Shown: one piece after another, positions 43,159 through 51,799 of the stretch
How the letters are laid out: every line of letters begins with the position of its first letter
How positions within the stretch are numbered: position 1 is the first letter of the stretch
NCBI GenBank assembly: GCA_037190805.1
Contig: JBBCJR010000010.1
Location: forward strand, 1 to 64,000
Reading direction: 5' to 3'
DNA from: JBBCJR01 sp037190805
Lineage (GTDB): Bacteria; Pseudomonadota; Alphaproteobacteria; Sphingomonadales; Sphingomonadaceae
DNA length: 64,000 bases
Position numbers and translations under genes: made by a program
The notes under the pieces: model-generated
The model's database searches: none
Told to the model about the DNA's origin: nothing
The model's input: only the letters and a program-made list of their open reading frames with translations

Positions 43159-43390
43159 TGTCCACTCCTCGCGTCATGGCCGCCATGGCGCGCGACCACG
43201 CGTCATATCCGCCTTCCATCAACGGCATCCAGCTACGCATCATCTTCTCGATGTCCTCGCCCTTCAAACCGTCGCGAACCAGCGACTGCATCCGCTCGAT
43301 ATAGATGTCATGAACGGGCGTTAGGTCGGGCAAACCCAGGAAGGCCCGGGCCTCCTCGGGCGTGCATTCGATATCCAGCTTGATCTTCAT
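43145..43390 (-). CDS. DUF6489 family protein
   Basis: An 81-residue small, probably helical protein. The N-terminal block MKIKLDIECTPEEARAFLGL and the ERMQSLVRDGLKGEDIEKMM segment are characteristic of DUF6489, common in Sphingomonadales; the function is unknown. GGAGGCGTGAC precedes ATG 43390. The stop overlaps the probable mnmE start by 14 bp, so the two genes appear coupled. Confidence 0.85.
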   Translation of the reverse strand: MKIKLDIECTPEEARAFLGLPDLTPVHDIYIERMQSLVRDGLKGEDIEKMMRSWMPLMEGGYDAWSRAMAAMTRGVDTAKP

Positions 43391-43462
43391 GTCACGCCTC
43401 CTTTTGCCCGCTTTGCGCCCATAACTAGTCGCTGGTAGACCGCTGGCCAAGGAGACAGGCTG

Positions 43463-43918
43463 ATGCCCGCGCGCACGACCCTCGAAACCCCCATCGGTCC
43501 GCTGACCGTGGAAACAAATGCACGTCATCTGACCAGGCTTGCCTGGCTTCGGGTGGAAGCGGAAAATCCGGGCGATCCGCTGTTGGGCGAAGCGCTGGCC
43601 CAGCTTCGCGCCTATTTCAACCACCACCTGACCGATTTCGATCTGCCGCTCGCGCCAGCATCCAGTCCGCGCGGAAACGCGCTTCGGGATGCCATCCGTG
43701 GCATCCCGCATGGTGAGGCGCTCAGCTATGGGGCTTTGGCGCGCATCGCGGCATCTGGCCCACGCGCCATCGGGCAGGCCTGCGCCCGCAATCCGTTTCC
43801 GGTGGTCGTCCCCTGTCATCGGGTTCTTGCGGCCGGGGGAAGGCTGGGCGCCTATTCGGGCGGCAATGGCCCGGACACCAAGCGCCAGCTGCTCGATCAC
43901 GAAGGCTATAGATTTTGA
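43463..43918 (+). CDS. ogt: Methylated-DNA--protein-cysteine S-methyltransferase (Ogt/AGT)
   Basis: A 151-residue suicide repair protein that removes O6-alkyl groups from guanine. The active site VVPCHRVLAAGGRLGAYSGG contains the reactive cysteine (PCHR), and the HTH region GEALSYGALARIA and the arginine/asparagine finger ACARNPFPV are visible. The N-terminal domain is short, as in single-domain Ogt proteins. No Ada activator domain is fused. ATG 43463 is preceded by GGAGA. Confidence 0.95.
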   Translation: MPARTTLETPIGPLTVETNARHLTRLAWLRVEAENPGDPLLGEALAQLRAYFNHHLTDFDLPLAPASSPRGNALRDAIRGIPHGEALSYGALARIAASGPRAIGQACARNPFPVVVPCHRVLAAGGRLGAYSGGNGPDTKRQLLDHEGYRF

Positions 43919-43936
43919 ATTTCAAGGAGTTATCGA

Positions 43937-44632
43937 ATGAGCAAGTGGATTGACGTTGCCACCCTCGACGGCACGGACAGCTTTGCAGCCTATGTCTCCG
44001 GACCGGATGACGCCAAGGCGGCAATCGTCGTCATCCAGGAAATCTTCGGCGTCAATCCCGGCATTCGGGCCAAGGTCGATCGCTGGGCGGAGCTTGGTTA
44101 CAAGGCGATCGCCCCCGATATGTTCTGGCGCCTGGGCCGCCGCAAGGAAACCGATCCCGACATTCCGGAACAGCTGAACGAGGCGTTCGGGCTGATGAAT
44201 CGGTTCGATCCCCAGCTCGGTGTTCACGATATCGAGGCGACGATCCGCGCTGTCCGCGATCTGGTCGGCGGCGGCAAGGTCGGGGTGGTGGGATTCTGCC
44301 TCGGCGGACGCATGGCCTATCTCGCCGCGACCCGTACAGATGCGGATGCCTCGGTCGCCTATTATGGCGGCGGCATCGATCAACTGCTGGGCGAAAGCAA
44401 CGCCATCGGCAAGCCGGTGATGCTCCACTTCGCGGAAGACGACAGCCTGATCGGCCCGGAGGCACGGGCAGCCGTCCATGACGCGCTCGACGACAACCGC
44501 CACATCACCATCCTCGACTATCCGGGTGTCGACCATGGCTTCGCGACGACATCGGGCAAACGGCGCAACGACACGGCGGCCCGCCTGGCAGACCAGCGCA
44601 CCGAGGCCTTCTTCGCCGAGCATCTGCTATGA
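43937..44632 (+). CDS. Dienelactone hydrolase family protein
   Basis: A 231-residue alpha/beta-hydrolase. The nucleophile is the Cys in VGFCLGGRMAYL, the acid is likely the Asp in LHFAEDDSLIG, and the His is in YPGVDHGFATT. A short loop VVIQEIFGVNPGIR carries the glutamate typical of dienelactone hydrolases. Its natural substrate (dienelactone or a general ester) cannot be told. It is followed by a quinone reductase gene, with overlapping ATGA, so the two are coupled. AAGGAG precedes the ATG by seven bases. Confidence 0.9.
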   Translation: MSKWIDVATLDGTDSFAAYVSGPDDAKAAIVVIQEIFGVNPGIRAKVDRWAELGYKAIAPDMFWRLGRRKETDPDIPEQLNEAFGLMNRFDPQLGVHDIEATIRAVRDLVGGGKVGVVGFCLGGRMAYLAATRTDADASVAYYGGGIDQLLGESNAIGKPVMLHFAEDDSLIGPEARAAVHDALDDNRHITILDYPGVDHGFATTSGKRRNDTAARLADQRTEAFFAEHLL

Positions 44633-45609
44633 GCGAAGGCTGGCGCCTCGTGGTCGAGGCGCCGGGCGGCCCCGACGCGATCGTCCGCGCGCCGCTGGGA
44701 CCACTCAGCCCCGGTCCGGGTGAGGTCAGGATCGCCAACCGGGCCGTCGGCCTCAACTTCATCGACACCTATCATCGCAGCGGCCTCTATGCCCTGCCAG
44801 TCCCGTTCGGACTGGGGACCGAAGGCGCGGGCCTGGTGGAAGCCGTCGGCCCCGACGTGACCGATCTCAGGATCGGCAGTCGCGTTGCCTACCTGCTCCC
44901 ATCGGGCGGCAGCTATGCGACGCACGTGCTGGCCAAGGCCGATCGGGTGGCGCCGTTGCCCGACGCGATTGCCGACGACGTCGCCGCCGCCAGTCTGCTC
45001 AAGGGATTGACCAGCTGGATGCTGGCCGAACCCTGTGGAAAGGCAAAGCCAGGCGGCAGCGCGCTGGTGCTGGCTGCGGCCGGCGGTGTCGGATCGATTC
45101 TGGTCCAATGGCTGAAGGCAATGGACGTTACCGTCATCGCCCATGCCGGATCGCCCGAAAAAGCCGCGATCGCGCAATCCATGGGCGCCGATCACGCCCT
45201 CTCCCAACCCTTCGATCAACTCGCTGCCGAAGTCCGCGCCCTCACCGCTGGTTGCGGAGTCGACATCGTCTATGACGGGGTCGGCGCGGCGAGCTGGGAT
45301 GCGGCGCTGGCCTCCACGGCGAAATGCGGGCTGATCCTCAACTACGGCAATGCCAGCGGCCCAACGCCGCCGGTCGCACCGCTCGCCCTCGCACAGGCTG
45401 GATCGCTGTTTCTCGGTCGGCCGCGGCTGTTCGACTGGTTGGGAGACGCCCTGACGTTTCGCACGGCAGCAGCGCGATTGTTCGACCTGATCGCGGCGAC
45501 AAAGATCAAGGTGGCCATCGGCCAACGCTTTGCCCTCGCCGACGCGGCTGATGCCCACCGCGCGTTGGAAGCCCGCAGGACGACCGGATCGACCGTTCTG
45601 GTGCCGTAG
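44629..45609 (+). CDS. Zeta-crystallin-type NADPH:quinone oxidoreductase
   Basis: A 326-residue zinc-free MDR-family reductase. The substrate-binding N-terminus has AVGLNFIDTYHRSGLYALPV, and the NADPH fold AAAGGVGSILVQWLKA (AxxGGVG) is followed by AHAGSPEKAAIA. The zinc ligands of alcohol dehydrogenases are absent. The reaction is probably one-electron or two-electron reduction of quinones. Start overlaps the dienelactone hydrolase stop, suggesting joint expression. Confidence 0.9.
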   Translation: MSEGWRLVVEAPGGPDAIVRAPLGPLSPGPGEVRIANRAVGLNFIDTYHRSGLYALPVPFGLGTEGAGLVEAVGPDVTDLRIGSRVAYLLPSGGSYATHVLAKADRVAPLPDAIADDVAAASLLKGLTSWMLAEPCGKAKPGGSALVLAAAGGVGSILVQWLKAMDVTVIAHAGSPEKAAIAQSMGADHALSQPFDQLAAEVRALTAGCGVDIVYDGVGAASWDAALASTAKCGLILNYGNASGPTPPVAPLALAQAGSLFLGRPRLFDWLGDALTFRTAAARLFDLIAATKIKVAIGQRFALADAADAHRALEARRTTGSTVLVP

Positions 45610-45652
45610 AGCGGCAACTGGCTGCCTGCCCCCGCGCGTCTCCGGCCGTGCT

Positions 45653-46327
45653 TCAGAACAGTGTCAGCAGGCCCACGTCGCGGTCGAGAATACCGTCGTA
45701 GATCATCTTGCCGGCGACATAGAGGATCACCAGCAAGCCCAGATAGGCGATCCACCGGTAGCGCTCGATATATTTCGCGATGAAGTTGGCGGCGACGCCC
45801 ATCAGCGCGACGGCAATGACCAGCCCGACCATGAGAATGCCGGGATGGTCGCGCGCCGCGCCCGCCACCGCGAGGACATTGTCCAGGCTCATCGAGACGT
45901 CGGCAACGGCGACAGCCCAGGCCGCGCCCGCGAAGCTCTTGGCGGACCTGACGCCGGAACGCTCGTCGCCCTCGATCTCAGGCGATCCAGGGCTGTGCGC
46001 CTCCACGACGATCTCGCGATACATTTTCCAGGCCACCCAGAGGAGCAGCACGCCACCAGCGAAGACCAGGCCAATGACCTGGAGCAACTGGGTGACCACC
46101 AGTGCAAAGGCGATCCGCAGCACCAGCGCCGCGACGATGCCGATCAGGATCACCTTCTTGCGCTGATCGGGGGTGAGCCCCGCCGCAAGGGCACCGATCA
46201 CGATCGCATTATCGCCGGCCAGCACGATGTCGATCAGGATCACCTGCCCGAAGGCGAGCCAAGCGGCCGGGTCGCCCGCGAACAGCGTGGAAAAATCAGC
46301 GACGATATGCTGCCACATGTCGGTCAT
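45653..46327 (-). CDS. TerC family integral membrane protein (YjbE-like)
   Basis: A 224-residue membrane protein with about seven membrane segments. The TerC/YkoY marks are GQVILIDIVLAGDNAIVIGA and ADVSMSLDNVLAVAG, both with acidic residues (D.A.DNA, D.S.DN) inside helices and likely to bind metal. Members are involved in manganese export or metal handling; the exact role here is not known. ATG at 46327 is used; the ATG at 46318 (MWQHIV) is also possible. It lies 24 bp downstream of rho on the same strand. Confidence 0.92.
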   Translation of the reverse strand: MTDMWQHIVADFSTLFAGDPAAWLAFGQVILIDIVLAGDNAIVIGALAAGLTPDQRKKVILIGIVAALVLRIAFALVVTQLLQVIGLVFAGGVLLLWVAWKMYREIVVEAHSPGSPEIEGDERSGVRSAKSFAGAAWAVAVADVSMSLDNVLAVAGAARDHPGILMVGLVIAVALMGVAANFIAKYIERYRWIAYLGLLVILYVAGKMIYDGILDRDVGLLTLF

Positions 46328-46351
46328 CGCTACTCAGACGCTCCAGCTGGA

Positions 46352-47608
46352 TCAGTGGTTCATCGAGTCGAAGAAATCTTCATTGGTCTTGGAATCCTTC
46401 ATCTTGTCGAGCAGGAATTCCATAGCATCGGTGGTGCCCATCTGCATCAGGATGCGGCGCAGGACCCACATTTTCGCGAGCTTGCCCTTTTCGACCAGCA
46501 GCTCTTCCTTGCGGGTGCCGGACTTGCCGACGTCCATCGCCGGGAAGATGCGCTTGTCGGCGATCTTGCGGTCAAGGATGATCTCGGAATTACCGGTGCC
46601 CTTGAACTCCTCGAAGATCACTTCATCCATGCGGCTGCCGGTGTCGATCAGTGCGGTGGCGATGATCGACAGCGAACCACCCTCCTCGATATTGCGCGCG
46701 GCGCCGAAGAAGCGCTTGGGGCGCTGGAGCGCATTGGCGTCGACACCGCCGGTCAGCACCTTGCCCGACGAAGGCACCACGGTGTTGTAGGCGCGCCCCA
46801 GGCGGGTGATGGAGTCGAGCAGGATGACGACATCCTTCTTGTGCTCGACCAGCCGCTTGGCTTTCTCGATCACCATCTCGGCAACCTGGACGTGGCGCTG
46901 GGCCGGCTCGTCGAAGGTCGATGAGATCACCTCACCCTTCACCGAGCGCTGCATGTCCGTGACTTCCTCCGGCCGCTCGTCGATCAGCAGGACGATCAGG
47001 AACACTTCCGGATGATTGTCGGTAATCGCCTTGGCGATGTTCTGGAGCAGCACCGTCTTGCCGACGCGCGGCGGCGCGACGATCAGCGCGCGCTGGCCCT
47101 TGCCCTGCGGGGCGACGATATCGATGACGCGCGCCGACTTGTCCTTGACCGTGGGATCGACCGTATCGAGGTTCAGCTTCCGCTCGGGATAGAGCGGCGT
47201 CAGATTGTCGAAGTTGACCCGGTGGCGAACCACATCGGGATCATCGAAATTGATCGAGACAAGACGAGTCAGGGCGAAATAGCGCTCACCATCCTTGGGC
47301 GCGCGGATTTCGCCTTCCACGGTGTCGCCGGTCCTCAGGCCGAAACGGCGGACCTGGTTGGGCGAGACATAGATGTCGTCGGGCCCGGCAAGATAGTTGG
47401 CCTCCGGAGACCTCAGGAAGCCGAACCCGTCGGGCAGGACCTCGATCGTCCCCGATCCCATGATCTGCTCGCCGCCCTCGGCCACTTCCTTCAGGATCGA
47501 GAACATCAGGTCCTGCTTGCGCAGGGTCGAGGCGCCTTCCACCCCCAGTTCCTCGGCCATGGCGACCAGTTCAGCAGGGGATTTCTTTTTAAGATCAAGA
47601 AGATGCAT
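46352..47608 (-). CDS. rho: Transcription termination factor Rho
   Basis: A 418-residue hexameric RNA helicase. The N-terminus MHLLDLKKKSPAELVAMAEE is the family RNA-binding helix start; the cold-shock-like primary RNA site (DGFGFLRSPEANYL) follows. The ATPase has PPRVGKTVLLQNIAKA (Walker A), VFLIVLLIDERPEE (Walker B), and the Q-loop/R-loop region FDEPAQRHVQVAEM. Length fits the family. A candidate promoter lies 110-140 bp upstream, so a leader of about 100 nt could allow the Rho autoregulation seen in other bacteria. Confidence 0.98.
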   Translation of the reverse strand: MHLLDLKKKSPAELVAMAEELGVEGASTLRKQDLMFSILKEVAEGGEQIMGSGTIEVLPDGFGFLRSPEANYLAGPDDIYVSPNQVRRFGLRTGDTVEGEIRAPKDGERYFALTRLVSINFDDPDVVRHRVNFDNLTPLYPERKLNLDTVDPTVKDKSARVIDIVAPQGKGQRALIVAPPRVGKTVLLQNIAKAITDNHPEVFLIVLLIDERPEEVTDMQRSVKGEVISSTFDEPAQRHVQVAEMVIEKAKRLVEHKKDVVILLDSITRLGRAYNTVVPSSGKVLTGGVDANALQRPKRFFGAARNIEEGGSLSIIATALIDTGSRMDEVIFEEFKGTGNSEIILDRKIADKRIFPAMDVGKSGTRKEELLVEKGKLAKMWVLRRILMQMGTTDAMEFLLDKMKDSKTNEDFFDSMNH

Positions 47609-47717
47609 CTATCAGTCCGTAAGATCGGAGGTGGACTTCGGGCGCAAATCGGTCACTGGATGAGGACGATGGGCCGGAAAATAGGAAGGTGGGAGCACGA
47701 ACGATCCCGTGGGCTCG

Positions 47718-47746
47718 GAAATAGAGCCGTGCCCCCCGCGCGTCAA
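47718..47746 (-). promoter_or_regulatory. Candidate sigma70-type promoter for rho
   Basis: Read on the minus strand, TTGACG (47741-47746) and TATTTC (47718-47723) are separated by exactly 17 bp. The -35 box matches five of six positions and the -10 box three of six. They lie upstream of rho, whose start is at 47608, leaving a leader of about 100 bases. Only the spacing and the -35 box make the case; the -10 is weak. Confidence 0.45.
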
Positions 47747-47766
47747 GTACCCTCAGGAACCGGCGG

Positions 47767-48207
47767 TCAGAACGGACGCACCACGGCAAGAATGACGACC
47801 AGCACGACCGCGATCCCGGGCACCTCGTTCAGGATCCTGAGACGTTTCTCGCTCAATGGCCGGCGGCCGGCGGCAAACTGCCGGGTCAGGCCGATCAAAT
47901 AGCCGTGAAACCCGCTCAAGGCGAAGACGATCAACAGCTTCAGGTGAAGCCAGCTGCCCTGAAATCCAAGATTGCCGGCCAGCATGAGCCCGAACAGCCA
48001 CACGAGGATCATCGACGGAGTCAGGATGATGTGACGCAGGCGCCGCTCACGTTCGATCCACAGCCGGTCCTCGTCCGATCCCGGCGCGACGCCATGCTGA
48101 TAGACCAGAAAGCGCGGCAGCATGAACATGCCGGCAATCCAGAAGATGACGAAGATGATATGGGCCGCCTTCACCCACAGCACGGTGTTGCCCAGAAACC
48201 CCATCAT
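47767..48207 (-). CDS. hemJ: HemJ-type protoporphyrinogen oxidase (UPF0093, CopD-like)
   Basis: A 146-residue membrane protein with four membrane segments, of the UPF0093/HemJ family that oxidises protoporphyrinogen IX in most alphaproteobacteria. Marks are LWVKAAHIIFVIFWIAGMF with the conserved His, PRFLVYQ, RRLRHIILTPSM and HLKLLIVFALSGFHGYL. The start ATG at 48207 overlaps the hemE stop, which supports a heme role. With hemE (uroporphyrinogen decarboxylase) it forms a two-gene heme unit beside the putative origin. Confidence 0.92.
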   Translation of the reverse strand: MMGFLGNTVLWVKAAHIIFVIFWIAGMFMLPRFLVYQHGVAPGSDEDRLWIERERRLRHIILTPSMILVWLFGLMLAGNLGFQGSWLHLKLLIVFALSGFHGYLIGLTRQFAAGRRPLSEKRLRILNEVPGIAVVLVVILAVVRPF

Positions 48208-49244
48208 GCGCGCACCAGCCTCAGCAGAGCTTCGACATGGTCTATCGGGGTATCCTGCTGAATGCCATGGCCGAGATTGAAGATATGGGGCCGGCGGGCA
48301 AAGGCGCGGCGGATACGCACGACCGCGTCGGCCAGCGCGGCGCCGCCCGCGATCAGCGCCAGCGGATCAAGATTGCCCTGCACGGGAAGCGCAGACGGCA
48401 GCACGGTGTCGGCCCATGCCGGATCGACCGTCTCGTCCAGACCGATGGCGTCGACGCCGGTGCCGGCGGCATAGGCGGCCAGCTTCCCGCCTGCCCCCTT
48501 TGGAAAGCCGATGATCGGTATGCCGGGACAACGCGCGCGAAGGCCGGCGACGATCGCGGCATTGGGGATGATCACCCAGCGTTCGAACTGGTCGGGCGCC
48601 AGGCTGCCCGCCCAGCTGTCGAACAGCTGCACCGCCTCCACCCCCGCCGCGACCTGCCCGGCGAGATAATCGATACTGAGGGTGACGATGGCATCGATCA
48701 GCGCCTGGAAGGCGGCGGGATCGCGATAGGCCAACCGCCGCGCCGCGCTCTGGTCGCGACTGCCCTGGCCCGCGACCATGTAGGTGGCGATCGTCCACGG
48801 GCTGCCGGCAAAGCCCAGCATGGTGGCCCCGGCCGGCAACCCGGCACGGACAAGCCGCACCGTCTCGCAGATCGGCGCCAGGATGCCGGGATCGGCAGTA
48901 AGCCCATCCAGGAGCCCATCGACGAGCGGTGGTGCAAGGCGCGGCCCCTCGCCGGTCTCGAACCACAGCGTCTGCCCCAGCGCCTGTGGGATGACGAGGA
49001 TATCGGAAAACAGGATAGATCCGTCGAAGGCGAACCGCCGCAACGGTTGCAAGGTGACCTCGGCCGCTGCCGCCGGATCATAGACGAGATCCAGGAAACC
49101 GCCTTTTTCGGCCCTGAGCGCGCGATATTCAGGCAGGTAGCGCCCAGCCTGTCGCATCAGCCAGATCGGCGGGGGATCACGCCGCTCGCCCTTCAGGACG
49201 GCGAGGAGAGGCTTGTCGACCGAACCGGCATGCCGATCATGCAT
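48204..49244 (-). CDS. hemE: Uroporphyrinogen decarboxylase
   Basis: A 346-residue enzyme that removes four acetate carboxyls from uroporphyrinogen III. The N-terminus KPLLAVLKGERRDPPPIWLM and RQAGRYLPEYRALR hold the conserved Arg pair. FSDILVIPQALG and GFAGSPWTIATYMVAG are family blocks. ATG 49244 lies inside the putative oriC edge; a TATAAA-like box at 49256-49261 on the minus strand would give a short leader. hemE flanking the origin is conserved in Caulobacter and Rickettsia. Confidence 0.97.
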   Translation of the reverse strand: MHDRHAGSVDKPLLAVLKGERRDPPPIWLMRQAGRYLPEYRALRAEKGGFLDLVYDPAAAAEVTLQPLRRFAFDGSILFSDILVIPQALGQTLWFETGEGPRLAPPLVDGLLDGLTADPGILAPICETVRLVRAGLPAGATMLGFAGSPWTIATYMVAGQGSRDQSAARRLAYRDPAAFQALIDAIVTLSIDYLAGQVAAGVEAVQLFDSWAGSLAPDQFERWVIIPNAAIVAGLRARCPGIPIIGFPKGAGGKLAAYAAGTGVDAIGLDETVDPAWADTVLPSALPVQGNLDPLALIAGGAALADAVVRIRRAFARRPHIFNLGHGIQQDTPIDHVEALLRLVRA

Positions 49245-49539
49245 CCTGTTACACTCTTTATATTGAAATAAGGCTGAAGAAGATGGTTGGGCAGTGGAAA
49301 TCGGGGGCTTAGTCGGCTGGCCCCGACTTGCCAACAGCTTGACTCCCGGCGACCCGAGATAGACCGATTGAGTCGGCAATCCTGTCCCCATGATTCACAG
49401 GATGATCGGATATCCCATCCCCCTGTGGGCGACTCACATGTGAGAGTGGGTGAGCATCGGGGCGAATCCGATGCTTGTTTCTGTCCACCGGGTTCCGCTA
49501 GCGCTCGCCACCAGAGTTTTCCACATGAGCGGGCGGGCG
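49245..49539. other. Putative chromosomal replication origin (oriC) between hemE and ppsR
   Basis: This gap lies between hemE and ppsR, the oriC position in Caulobacter and other alphaproteobacteria. Its left end (49247-49270) is strongly AT-rich and could be the unwinding element. Five GANTC sites (CcrM methylation) start at 49341, 49370, 49392, 49431 and 49464, against an expected count of about 0.4 in 128 bp. DnaA-box-like nonamers include TGATTCACA (49391-49399) and TTTTCCACA (49517-49525). An inverted repeat AGTCGG/CCGACT lies at 49311-49328. Exact DnaA boxes and CtrA sites are not clear. Confidence 0.75.
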
Positions 49540-50367
49540 ATGACGCGACTGCACATCCACCTCGTTTCGGATTCGACCGGTGAAACGCTGGAATCGATCG
49601 CCAAGGCTGGTCTCTCCCAATTCGACGGGGTCGAGGCGATCAAGCATTTCTGGCCGATGGTGCGGTCCGAAGGCCATCTGGAACGCGTCCTTCACGAAAT
49701 CGGCGAACGGCCTGGTCTGATCCTTTATACGCTGGTCAATGGCGCGGTGAGGCGAAAGCTGGAAACCCGCGCCCATACGCTGGGCCTGCCGTTCGTCTCG
49801 GCGCTCGATCCCGTGATGGATGCCTTGTCAAAGCTTTTGGGGCAGGAGGCACAGGCGCGGCCCGGACGCCAGCACAGGCTGGACGAAGCCTATTTCGCCC
49901 GCGTCGCGGCGATCCAGTTCACCATCGCCCACGACGACGGGCTGGCGTTCGAGGATTGGGAGGAAGCGGACATCGTTCTGGCCGGCGTATCGCGGTCGTC
50001 GAAAACGCCAACCTCGATTTACCTCGCCAATCGCGGTTACAAGGTCGCCAATATCCCGATGGTCCCGGAATCCCCGCCGCCCGCGTCGCTCTACGCGCTG
50101 GTCAATCCGGTGGTGGTCGGGCTGACGACCAGCCCCGAGCGGCTGGTCCAGATTCGCCGCAATCGTCTGCTGTCGCTGAACCAGCAGCCAGGCACGGCCT
50201 ATGTCGATCCGGATTCGGTTTCGGACGAGCTGTCCTTCGCCCGGCGGCTCTTCGCCGATCATGGCTGGCCGGTGATCGACGTCACCCGTCGATCGATCGA
50301 GGAAACGGCGGCGGCAGTGATCAATCTGGTACAGGAACGGCGCGGCGGCCGGGGTGAACCGGTATGA
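49540..50367 (+). CDS. ppsR: Pyruvate, phosphate dikinase regulatory protein (PPSR/DUF299 kinase-pyrophosphorylase)
   Basis: A 275-residue bifunctional kinase/pyrophosphorylase family protein that controls PPDK or PEP synthase by reversible threonine phosphorylation. The N-terminus LHIHLVSDSTGETLESIAKA is diagnostic, and LAGVSRSSKTPTSIYLANRG contains the P-loop-like nucleotide-binding Gly/Ser/Lys residues. It immediately follows the putative oriC, as in Caulobacter. ATG 49540 is chosen; ATG 49525 (MSGRAM) is the alternative and would overlap a DnaA-like box. Confidence 0.93.
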   Translation: MTRLHIHLVSDSTGETLESIAKAGLSQFDGVEAIKHFWPMVRSEGHLERVLHEIGERPGLILYTLVNGAVRRKLETRAHTLGLPFVSALDPVMDALSKLLGQEAQARPGRQHRLDEAYFARVAAIQFTIAHDDGLAFEDWEEADIVLAGVSRSSKTPTSIYLANRGYKVANIPMVPESPPPASLYALVNPVVVGLTTSPERLVQIRRNRLLSLNQQPGTAYVDPDSVSDELSFARRLFADHGWPVIDVTRRSIEETAAAVINLVQERRGGRGEPV

Positions 50368-50963
50368 CCAGACTGGTCCTCGCGTCGACCAGCGCGGCAC
50401 GCCGTGCGATGCTGGATGCGGTCGGCGTCCCCTATGAAGCGCTGGCGCCGATGGTGGACGAGGATGCTGTCAAGGCATCGATGGCGGATGCCGCACCGCG
50501 TGCCCTTGCCGACGCGCTCGCCGAGCTGAAGGCGGTGAAGCTGTCGACACGCCTGCCCGCCGCCGGCGTCCTCGTGCTGGGTGCCGATCAGGTTCTGGTG
50601 ACAGCGGATGGGCGAATGCTCGACAAGCCGGTGAGCCGCGACGATGCCGCGCGCCAACTGCGGGGTCTCGCCGGCTGCACACACAAGCTGCTCTCGGCGG
50701 CGGTGATCGCAGAGCAGGGCCGCCCCGTCTGGCGGGTGGTGGAGGAAGCCCGTCTCGACATCCGGTCCCTGACCGACGCTTTTATCGAGGCCTATCTGGA
50801 TACGGAGTGGCCGGGGATCGGCGGCTGTGTTGGCGGCTATAAGGTGGAAGGCCGGGGGGCACAGCTGTTCAGCCGGATCGAGGGCAGCCATTTCACCGTC
50901 CTCGGACTGCCGTTGCTGCCTTTGCTCGACTATCTCAGGGTCAGGGGAGTGCTGATGTCATGA
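50364..50963 (+). CDS. maf: Maf family nucleotide pyrophosphatase
   Basis: A 199-residue Maf/Ham1-like house-cleaning phosphatase. The N-terminus LVLASTSAARRAMLDAVGVP (SxxRxxxL) and VLVLGADQVLVT are family marks. Such proteins hydrolyse non-canonical nucleotides (dTTP, UTP or modified m5 forms); which subfamily cannot be told. ATG overlaps the ppsR stop and its stop overlaps aroE, so ppsR-maf-aroE-coaE are all coupled. Confidence 0.94.
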   Translation: MTRLVLASTSAARRAMLDAVGVPYEALAPMVDEDAVKASMADAAPRALADALAELKAVKLSTRLPAAGVLVLGADQVLVTADGRMLDKPVSRDDAARQLRGLAGCTHKLLSAAVIAEQGRPVWRVVEEARLDIRSLTDAFIEAYLDTEWPGIGGCVGGYKVEGRGAQLFSRIEGSHFTVLGLPLLPLLDYLRVRGVLMS

Positions 50964-51799
50964 ACCGTGCCTTTGCCGGCAGCGCCGGCGTGATCGGGTG
51001 GCCGGTCGCCCATTCCAAATCGCCGCTCATTCATCGCTTCTGGCTGGAGCGATTAGGTCTCGACGGGGACTATGGACGGTTTGCCGTCGCGCCTGAACGG
51101 CTCGATCAGGCCATCGCGGCCCTGCCTCTATTTGGCTTGACCGGAGTCAATGTCACGGTACCCCACAAGCAGGCGGTGATCCCCCTGCTCGACCGGATCG
51201 ATCCAGCGGCGGCGACGATCGGGGCCGTCAACACCGTCGTCGTCGAGGACGATCGCCTCGTCGGCTACAACAGCGATGCGCCCGGCTTCCTGGAGCCATT
51301 GGGTGACATCGGTGATCGTGCCGGACGGGGGGTGGTGATCGGTGCGGGCGGCGCGGCGCGGGCAGTAGTCCATGCCCTGGCGTCAGCGGGCTTTCGCGTC
51401 GACATCGCCAATCGTGATGTCAACAAAGCCGAAGCGCTGGCAACCGAGCTGGGTGGCCGGGGCAGTGGAGCGATGCCGTTGGCGGCGCTCGCGGATCTCG
51501 ACTTTCCGGCAGATGGATCGCGGATCGATCTCATCGTCAACACCACGGTCCTCGGCATGACCGGCGCGCCGCCGCTCGAGATCCGCCTCGACCGGGTGGC
51601 GCCCACGGTTGTCGTCTACGATATTGTCTATGCGCCGCTAGATACGCCGCTGCTGGTCGCGGCGCGCGGTCGTAGCCACCGGACGATCGACGGGCTGTCG
51701 ATGCTGATCGGCCAGGCGGCGGTCGCCTTCCGTCACTTCTATGGCGCCGTGCCGCCACGCGGCGATGACGCGGCGTTGAGGGCGCTCTTGACCGCATGA
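50960..51799 (+). CDS. aroE: Shikimate dehydrogenase
   Basis: A 279-residue NADPH-dependent enzyme of the shikimate pathway. The N-terminus GVIGWPVAHSKSPLIHRFWL binds shikimate, GVNVTVPHKQAVIPLLD holds the catalytic Lys/Asp, and the NADP fold is GAGGAARAVVHALASAG with DIANRDVNKAEAL. The segment DGLSMLIGQAAVAFRHFYG is the C-terminal signature. Start and stop overlap maf and coaE. Confidence 0.97.
   Translation: MNRAFAGSAGVIGWPVAHSKSPLIHRFWLERLGLDGDYGRFAVAPERLDQAIAALPLFGLTGVNVTVPHKQAVIPLLDRIDPAAATIGAVNTVVVEDDRLVGYNSDAPGFLEPLGDIGDRAGRGVVIGAGGAARAVVHALASAGFRVDIANRDVNKAEALATELGGRGSGAMPLAALADLDFPADGSRIDLIVNTTVLGMTGAPPLEIRLDRVAPTVVVYDIVYAPLDTPLLVAARGRSHRTIDGLSMLIGQAAVAFRHFYGAVPPRGDDAALRALLTA

Noticed and set aside
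45530..46924. Plus-strand open frame of 464 codons
   Set aside because: Antisense to terC and rho; Asp/His-rich shadow composition.
49311..49328. Inverted repeat AGTCGG-N6-CCGACT as a transcription terminator for hemE or ppsR
   Set aside because: It lies upstream of both starts (both genes run away from it), so a terminator makes no sense; it is more likely part of the origin or an operator.
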